Below the pieces are notes generated by a model, which was not told the DNA's origin, ran no database searches, and saw only the letters and a list, made by a program, of their open reading frames with translations. A DNA stretch of 64,000 nucleotides, taken from an uncultured bacterium. GTDB lineage: Bacteria; Bacteroidota; Bacteroidia; Bacteroidales; Marinifilaceae. The stretch lies in the NCBI GenBank assembly GCA_905216195.1, contig CAJMSX010000007.1:17487-81486 (forward strand). Direction: 5' to 3'. Both the position numbers and the translations under genes were made by a program. Shown here piece after piece: positions 60,057 through 64,000 of this stretch; the stretch's first letter is position 1, and every line of letters starts with the position of its first letter.

Positions 60057-61289
60057 GTGATGAATATGAATGTTATGTCTATAAAAAACTGGGCAGGGAT
60101 GCTGATGGTGGGTGTATGCCTGGCCTGGTCCTGTGCCGGAAACCGGGAAGACCGGCTGATGGAGAAAACCGGCGAATGTCTGGACTTTTCGGTAACTCAA
60201 GCTATGCGGATGGCTGAATCTTTGAAAGACCGGCCCGATCGTTTGCCTTTAACTTTCGAAGAAGGAAAACTGAAGACCTGTTCTCCTTCCTGGTGGACCA
60301 GCGGCTTTTTTCCCGGTTCTTTGTGGTATTTGTATGAATATTCTAAACATCCGGAATTGAAAGAATGGGCTGAGCACTATACCCGTCGTCTTTTGGGACA
60401 GCAATACAATATGACTACCCATGATTTGGGATTTATGATTTTTTGTAGTTTCGGTAACGCTTACCGGCTTACCAAAGATTCGGTTTACCGGAGTGTCTTG
60501 TACCAGGCTACGGTTTCTTTGTCGGGTCGTTTTGAACCGTCCGTCGGATGTATCCGGTCCTGGGAAGGGGCCGCATGGAATAAACAATGGTCCTATCCCG
60601 TTATCATCGATAATATGATGAATCTGGAAATGCTGATGTGGAGTGCCCGATTGTTCGTTAATTCCACTTTTTCGGATATAGCCCGGTCCCATGCGGAAGC
60701 TACTTTAAAAAATCATTTTCGGGAAGACGGCAGTAGTTATCAGGTGGTGTCGTACGATACGCTTACGGGGAGTCCGCAAGTGAAACAGACTTTTCAGGGA
60801 GATAGTGACGAATCAGCCTGGGCCCGGGGGCAAGCGTGGGGATTGTATGGTTACACCATGATGTACCGGGAGACGAAGGAAAAGACTTTTTTACAGCAGG
60901 CAGAACGTATTGCTGATTTTATTATTCACCATCAGAATTTACCGGAAGATAAAATTCCTTACTGGGATTTTAATGCGCCGGATATTCCTCATTCTTTGCG
61001 GGATGTTTCTGCCGGGGCGATTATTTGTTCCGCTTTATTGGAGTTGTGCACGTATACTGCTCCGGGAAAATCTCTGCTTTATAAGGATATTGCCGAAACA
61101 CAACTGGAGGCGCTTTGTTCAGATACTTACCGGGCCTGCACTCCCGGAGAAAACGGAAATTTTATACTCCGGCACAGTGTCGGCAACCTTCCCGCAAAAA
61201 CAGAAGTGGATGTGCCTTTACCCTATGCCGATTATTATTTTATAGAAGCGATGTTGAGATTCAGAGAACTGTACCGGAAGGATCGGTAA
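60057..61289 (+). CDS. GH88 unsaturated glucuronyl hydrolase lipoprotein
   Basis: 410 aa. Lipobox LAWSC (Cys26). The (alpha/alpha)6-barrel of family 88 is recognisable by WWTSGFFPGSLWYLYEY, Asp123 in TTHDLGFM, Asp185 in IIDNMMNLE, and SAWARGQAWGLYG. The two Asp match the catalytic pair of Bacillus UGL (Asp88, Asp149) by motif. Removes unsaturated uronic acid from the non-reducing end of oligosaccharides made by polysaccharide lyases. It is not in a visible PUL (no SusC/D, lyase or sulfatase nearby). Its 3' end overlaps the convergent Nudix fusion by 29 bp. Confidence 0.9.
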   Translation: MMNMNVMSIKNWAGMLMVGVCLAWSCAGNREDRLMEKTGECLDFSVTQAMRMAESLKDRPDRLPLTFEEGKLKTCSPSWWTSGFFPGSLWYLYEYSKHPELKEWAEHYTRRLLGQQYNMTTHDLGFMIFCSFGNAYRLTKDSVYRSVLYQATVSLSGRFEPSVGCIRSWEGAAWNKQWSYPVIIDNMMNLEMLMWSARLFVNSTFSDIARSHAEATLKNHFREDGSSYQVVSYDTLTGSPQVKQTFQGDSDESAWARGQAWGLYGYTMMYRETKEKTFLQQAERIADFIIHHQNLPEDKIPYWDFNAPDIPHSLRDVSAGAIICSALLELCTYTAPGKSLLYKDIAETQLEALCSDTYRACTPGENGNFILRHSVGNLPAKTEVDVPLPYADYYFIEAMLRFRELYRKDR

Positions 61290-62358
61290 GGACGTCTCCC
61301 GGGAAAGAATGCAAATAGGGTAGCAGAAAATTACGGTATTCATGAACGAAATTAGGGGTTAAATGGTGGTGCACTATTCCCGTTTCAATTTCCGGCAGCG
61401 TCCAGAATTTGCCTTCGTCTACCTCTTCTGGCTGAATGTGAACCGGAGTATAGTGGTTGCTTATAAATACGAAAACCAATTCTTTTTCCCTTTCGCTTTC
61501 CCATACATAGGAAGCTATAAAACGGGCTTTGAAATCGGTAAGTCCCAGCTCTTCCCTGCTTTCCCGTTTCAGTGCATCTTCGACTTTTTCATTCCAACTC
61601 ACATGTCCGCCTACGGCTGTATCCCATTTACCCGGCAGGAATTCTTTTTTCATGCTTCTTTTTTGCAGAAATATCTCCGACCGATCGTTCAGGAGGTGGA
61701 GATGAACGACAGGGTGAAGTAAACGAGAACCGGCATGGCAAAGACTGCGGGGAGATTTTCCTATAATTTCTCCTGTTTCATTGACTACAGGCAACCATTC
61801 TTCCCGTTTGTATTTAAGGATCAGGAGGCGTTTACGTACGATTAAAATCAGAAATAGCAAACCTATCGCCGTATATAACAGTGGGCCGGAAATAAAGGAA
61901 GCCGTCCCGGGTGACAGGTAGAGCGAAGCATAGAAAACCACTAAAGTATGGAGACACAGCCCATAAAACAGGATTCGGACCGTTTTTCTCATTTCCGTTT
62001 GTTGTTCGGAGGTAAGGCAGATCGTTTTCCGGTAGGAAGCCGGCAGAGTAGCGCTCATGTCTTTCCCCGAATATGCAAAATAACCGAGTAAAATACAAAA
62101 AGCCGTTTCGGCGATTCCGCTTTGAAATTTTTCGAGGGCGGGAATCCGGTTTTCCAATATACCCGGAACCCAGATGGCCAGAGTGACGAACAATATCGTC
62201 CAATCGTATCTTTTTTCTACCCCCCGGACGTATATGAATTCGCCGAAACCGAGGACGGCAATGCAACCCAGTCCGATTTCTTTTCCAAAAAATTCATCCG
62301 CCAAAACATAAAGTCCGACGATCAGCAAAGAAGGAATTAATTTTTTCAAAGCTATCAT
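61261..62358 (-). CDS. Fusion: six-TM membrane module with C-terminal Nudix hydrolase
   Basis: 365 aa. Residues 1-183 form about six TM helices, like a septation-protein-A/IspZ-type membrane domain, ending in a positively charged stretch. Residues about 185-365 are a Nudix hydrolase with the Nudix box at 250-272: GHVSWNE...RESREELGL fits Gx5Ex7REUxEExGU. The entry EEWLPVVNETGEIIGKSPRS and HPVVHLHLLN resemble IPP-isomerase-like Nudix proteins (YfcD type). I have not seen this fusion described. A membrane-tethered pyrophosphohydrolase is likely. Own promoter element at 62381-62388. Confidence 0.82.
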   Translation of the reverse strand: MIALKKLIPSLLIVGLYVLADEFFGKEIGLGCIAVLGFGEFIYVRGVEKRYDWTILFVTLAIWVPGILENRIPALEKFQSGIAETAFCILLGYFAYSGKDMSATLPASYRKTICLTSEQQTEMRKTVRILFYGLCLHTLVVFYASLYLSPGTASFISGPLLYTAIGLLFLILIVRKRLLILKYKREEWLPVVNETGEIIGKSPRSLCHAGSRLLHPVVHLHLLNDRSEIFLQKRSMKKEFLPGKWDTAVGGHVSWNEKVEDALKRESREELGLTDFKARFIASYVWESEREKELVFVFISNHYTPVHIQPEEVDEGKFWTLPEIETGIVHHHLTPNFVHEYRNFLLPYLHSFPGDVLTDPSGTVL

Positions 62359-62380
62359 GAGATTTCACGGAATATTTTTT

Positions 62381-62388
62381 CAAAGGTA
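62381..62388 (-). promoter_or_regulatory. Putative -7 element TACCTTTG for the Nudix fusion
   Basis: TAnnTTTG on the minus strand, 23 bp before ATG 62358. Confidence 0.55.
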
Positions 62389-62422
62389 AAAATAATTTAT
62401 TTACTTCTACACTTCCGGAAAA

Positions 62423-62430
62423 TATTTTTG
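62423..62430 (+). promoter_or_regulatory. Putative -7 element TATTTTTG, upstream promoter P1 of the TPR gene
   Basis: TAnnTTTG 19 bp before the left copy of the inverted 21-bp element; a transcript from here would include both copies. Confidence 0.45.
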
Positions 62431-62448
62431 TTTTAGCGGGTAAGAGCA

Positions 62449-62469
62449 TACTCGTCTCCTAAGCAGGTA
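62449..62469 (+). repeat. Left copy of inverted 21-bp element
   Basis: Begins TAC, ends CTCCTAAGCAGGTA. Pairs with the right copy at 62662-62682 in inverted orientation, 18/21 identical, the last 14 bp perfect. All three differences are transitions in the first seven bases. Similarity ends exactly at both borders. Confidence 0.75.
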
Positions 62470-62565
62470 AATTTATTTTAACGAAACACAAAAAGGGAGG
62501 GCATCTATTTAACTCCGTTTAAATGAAGTTGTTAGAAATAAAGAGATAACGTATCGGTTTTTCAT

Positions 62566-62573
62566 TATCTTTG
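62566..62573 (+). promoter_or_regulatory. Putative -7 element TATCTTTG, promoter P2 inside the inverted repeats
   Basis: TAnnTTTG pointing right at the TPR gene, 93 bp before the right repeat. If the segment inverted, it would face the Nudix fusion. Confidence 0.5.
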
Positions 62574-62661
62574 TTTCAGATTTAAGGTGCTGAAAATACG
62601 GTATTTTTTGCGGAGATTGTTTTGAAAGAAGACAGGTTTATAAGCGGTTGGAAGCTGGGGA

Positions 62662-62682
62662 TACCTGCTTAGGAGGCAGGTA
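62662..62682 (-). repeat. Right copy of inverted 21-bp element, perfect 7+7+7 dyad
   Basis: On the minus strand TACCTGC, CTCCTAA, GCAGGTA: 7-bp arms around a 7-bp core. The core is the same as in the left copy, which has one good arm (GCAGGTA) and one weaker arm. Confidence 0.75.
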
Positions 62683-62691
62683 CCTTTTTTT
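62662..62691 (+). terminator. Terminator-like hairpin in the TPR gene leader
   Basis: TACCTGC / GCAGGTA stem (7 bp), loop TTAGGAG, then CC and seven T. It lies 38 bp before the TPR ATG, so it would act as an attenuator for transcripts from P1 or P2. Confidence 0.5.
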
Positions 62692-62728
62692 CTCAAAGTA
62701 TTGGTTACAAGAAATTAAAGTCTGTGGT

Positions 62729-64000
62729 ATGTGGTTTTTTTTACAAATGTGGATAAGTATTGCCTGTGTGATCCAGGGGGGAGCCGAAAAGAAAGAAACG
62801 GATGTGGAAAAGGAAGTGCGGGAATATATCGAACTGGCTAATCAGAGTATTTATACGGATCCATCGAAAGCGGTGTCGTATTCGCATAATGCCATACTGA
62901 AAGCCGAACGTTCGACTAATAAAAATCTTCTGTGTAATGCATTGGTATCGTTAGGGCGTTCCTATGTTAATCTGGGTTCATTCGACATGGGATTCGAAGC
63001 CTATTATAATGCCTGGGATAACTGTCCTCCCGAGGATAAAGCCTTACAAGCTTATATCAGTGTTTTCATCGGGAATTTGTACCGGAGTTTGGGTGATGTG
63101 AAAAAAGCATTTCAGTTCATCGACCGGGCGACTGAAATTTACACGGAATTGAACGATACGGCCGGAATGGCCAATTGCTATAATACGTTGGGACTGGTTT
63201 ACGAACGTATCGAAGCGGATGATAAAGCCGAGCGATACCTTAAAAAAGCCCTGGCCTTGAACCGGTTGCTGGGAGATCAGAAGAACATTGCGAAAAATTT
63301 GAATAATCTGGCCATGCTGGAAGGCAATCCGGATGAAAAAATCGCGTGGGCGGAAGAAGCTATCCGGATTAATAAATTGCACGGGGCCAACTGGTCGCTG
63401 GCTGAAAATTACAACAATCTGGCTACTCAATATTTTTATAAAAAGGATTATAAAACGGCTCTGGAATGGCTGAAAACATCTATGATTATGGCGAATAGTT
63501 TGAGTGCCAAAGAACTGATTTGCGATAATTACCGGTATCAGACCTGGGTATATTGTGGGATGGGCGATTATAAAACGGCTTATGAATGTATGTTGAATTT
63601 GTATGAACTGGAGAAGGATATGCTTTCTGAAAAGAAAATCCGGGAAATGGAATTAAATGCCGCCGACCGGCGGTTCCGGATGCAGCAGCGGGAAATGAAC
63701 CTCAAGCAAAAGGAATTGAAAATCGCCAGCCTCCAAAAAGACATGATTATGGTGACGGTAATATTTTTCGCTCTGTTTCTGTGCCTGGCCTTTATTACTT
63801 TCCGCATCCGTCAGCGTCGGAAGATTTCTATGCTGGAATCCGAACAGAAAATAGAAGAACAGAATAAGGAAATGATGGAGCTGAAATTATTGCGGACGGA
63901 GAATGACCGGAAGAATATGGAATTGGAGTTGGAGCATTCCCGGAAAGAACTGACGAATTTTGCCTGTTATTTGAGGAGTAAAAACGATCTGATCGAAAAA
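62729..64000 (+). CDS. TPR sensor/regulator, 3' end outside window
   Basis: The frame is open from ATG 62729 to the last base (424 codons, no stop). Signal peptide about 1-19 (MWFFLQMWISIACVIQGG). Residues about 25-300 are TPR repeats (GRSYVNLGSFDMGFEAYYNA, GNLYRSLGDVKKAFQFIDRA, NTLGLVYERIEADDKAERYL). One TM segment about 336-355 (MIMVTVIFFALFLCLAFI), then a long cytoplasmic coiled coil ending ELTNFACYLRSKNDLIEK. This order is that of Bacteroidetes TPR proteins that end in a LuxR-type HTH; that end is cut off here. Likely a membrane-spanning transcription regulator. Confidence 0.85.
   Translation, partial: MWFFLQMWISIACVIQGGAEKKETDVEKEVREYIELANQSIYTDPSKAVSYSHNAILKAERSTNKNLLCNALVSLGRSYVNLGSFDMGFEAYYNAWDNCPPEDKALQAYISVFIGNLYRSLGDVKKAFQFIDRATEIYTELNDTAGMANCYNTLGLVYERIEADDKAERYLKKALALNRLLGDQKNIAKNLNNLAMLEGNPDEKIAWAEEAIRINKLHGANWSLAENYNNLATQYFYKKDYKTALEWLKTSMIMANSLSAKELICDNYRYQTWVYCGMGDYKTAYECMLNLYELEKDMLSEKKIREMELNAADRRFRMQQREMNLKQKELKIASLQKDMIMVTVIFFALFLCLAFITFRIRQRRKISMLESEQKIEEQNKEMMELKLLRTENDRKNMELELEHSRKELTNFACYLRSKNDLIEK

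Larger units (their letters stand above)
62359..62728. other. Divergent regulatory region between Nudix fusion and TPR gene
   Basis: 370 bp, non-coding. Contains, left to right: -7 of the Nudix gene, P1, left repeat, P2, right repeat with T-run. This is the most structured intergenic region in the window. Confidence 0.7.

Noticed and set aside
62441..62475. tRNA-Arg(CCU)-like sequence (AGAGCA, loop CTCCTAA, GCAGG)
   Set aside because: The 5' stem does not pair well with GCAGG, spacing from the D-like part is two bases too long, and no acceptor or T arm is present.
1..64000. CRISPR array, insertion sequence, prophage or conjugative genes
   Set aside because: No regularly spaced repeats, transposase, integrase, capsid or mobilisation proteins found on reading all frames.

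Overview
The window looks like chromosomal DNA of a Bacteroidales bacterium, possibly near Odoribacter/Butyricimonas; the genus is only my impression. Evidence: S46 peptidase, DUF4876/DUF6850 proteins with a TonB receptor, FimB/Mfa2-like lipoproteins with Cys-Ser-Asp lipoboxes, a 286-aa primary sigma factor, a full nqrABCDEF operon, and more than twenty copies of the Bacteroidetes -7 promoter element TAnnTTTG placed just upstream of genes. I see no rRNA, intact tRNA, insertion sequence, prophage or CRISPR array. Base composition and codon use look uniform.

Layout. 1-3.2 kb: 5'-truncated DUF3795 protein, a membrane-anchored alpha/beta hydrolase and a spondin-domain lipoprotein. 3.3-14.9 kb (minus strand): one co-directional block that begins with an ECF sigma factor, a CnrX-like periplasmic sensor and a small CnrY-like membrane protein, then runs with 12-42 nt gaps through a TonB receptor, DUF4876 lipoprotein, DUF6850 barrel, polyferredoxin with an HMA-like domain, and DPP7. 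I read it as an autoregulated, metal-linked outer-membrane uptake/redox locus. 14.9-19.7 kb (minus): an exported TldD/TldE pair and a Calx-beta-like lipoprotein. 19.9-28.5 kb: YgbA_NO protein, a candidate structured small RNA, HD hydrolase, Ntn-type hydrolase, acetyltransferase, YaaA, DUF4396, DUF418 and a porin. 28.6-34.9 kb: four consecutive FimB/Mfa2-like lipoproteins ending in a thioredoxin-like protein, then a two-component system. 34.9-43 kb: Upf1-like helicase, HAD phosphatase, two PepSY-like envelope proteins, thioredoxin, NlpC/P60 lipoprotein, a catalytically degenerate 2-hydroxyacid dehydrogenase homologue overlapping an ACP phosphodiesterase, a small acidic protein and a pseudouridine synthase. 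43-50.3 kb: biotin-dependent carboxyltransferase, coaD, serine hydrolase, glyA, a small membrane protein and an exported DUF4468-flavin-reductase fusion. 50.3-56.4 kb: Na+-NQR operon. 56.7-64 kb: META lipoprotein, HtrA protease, rpoD, GH88 glycosidase, a membrane-Nudix fusion, and a 3'-truncated TPR regulator that runs off the window.

The most unusual signal is non-coding. Between the Nudix fusion and the TPR regulator lie two inverted copies of a 21-bp element (18/21 identical, 14 bp perfect), 192 bp apart, enclosing a promoter that points at the TPR gene. The right copy is itself a 7+7+7 dyad followed by a T-run. It could be an invertible promoter with tyrosine-recombinase-type core sites or a terminator/antiterminator leader. 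The core also equals a tRNA-Arg(CCU) anticodon arm. Other points of interest are the Cnr-like sigma cassette, the degenerate dehydrogenase, the four-gene fimbrial-tip cluster without a recognisable shaft pilin, and two unusual domain fusions.
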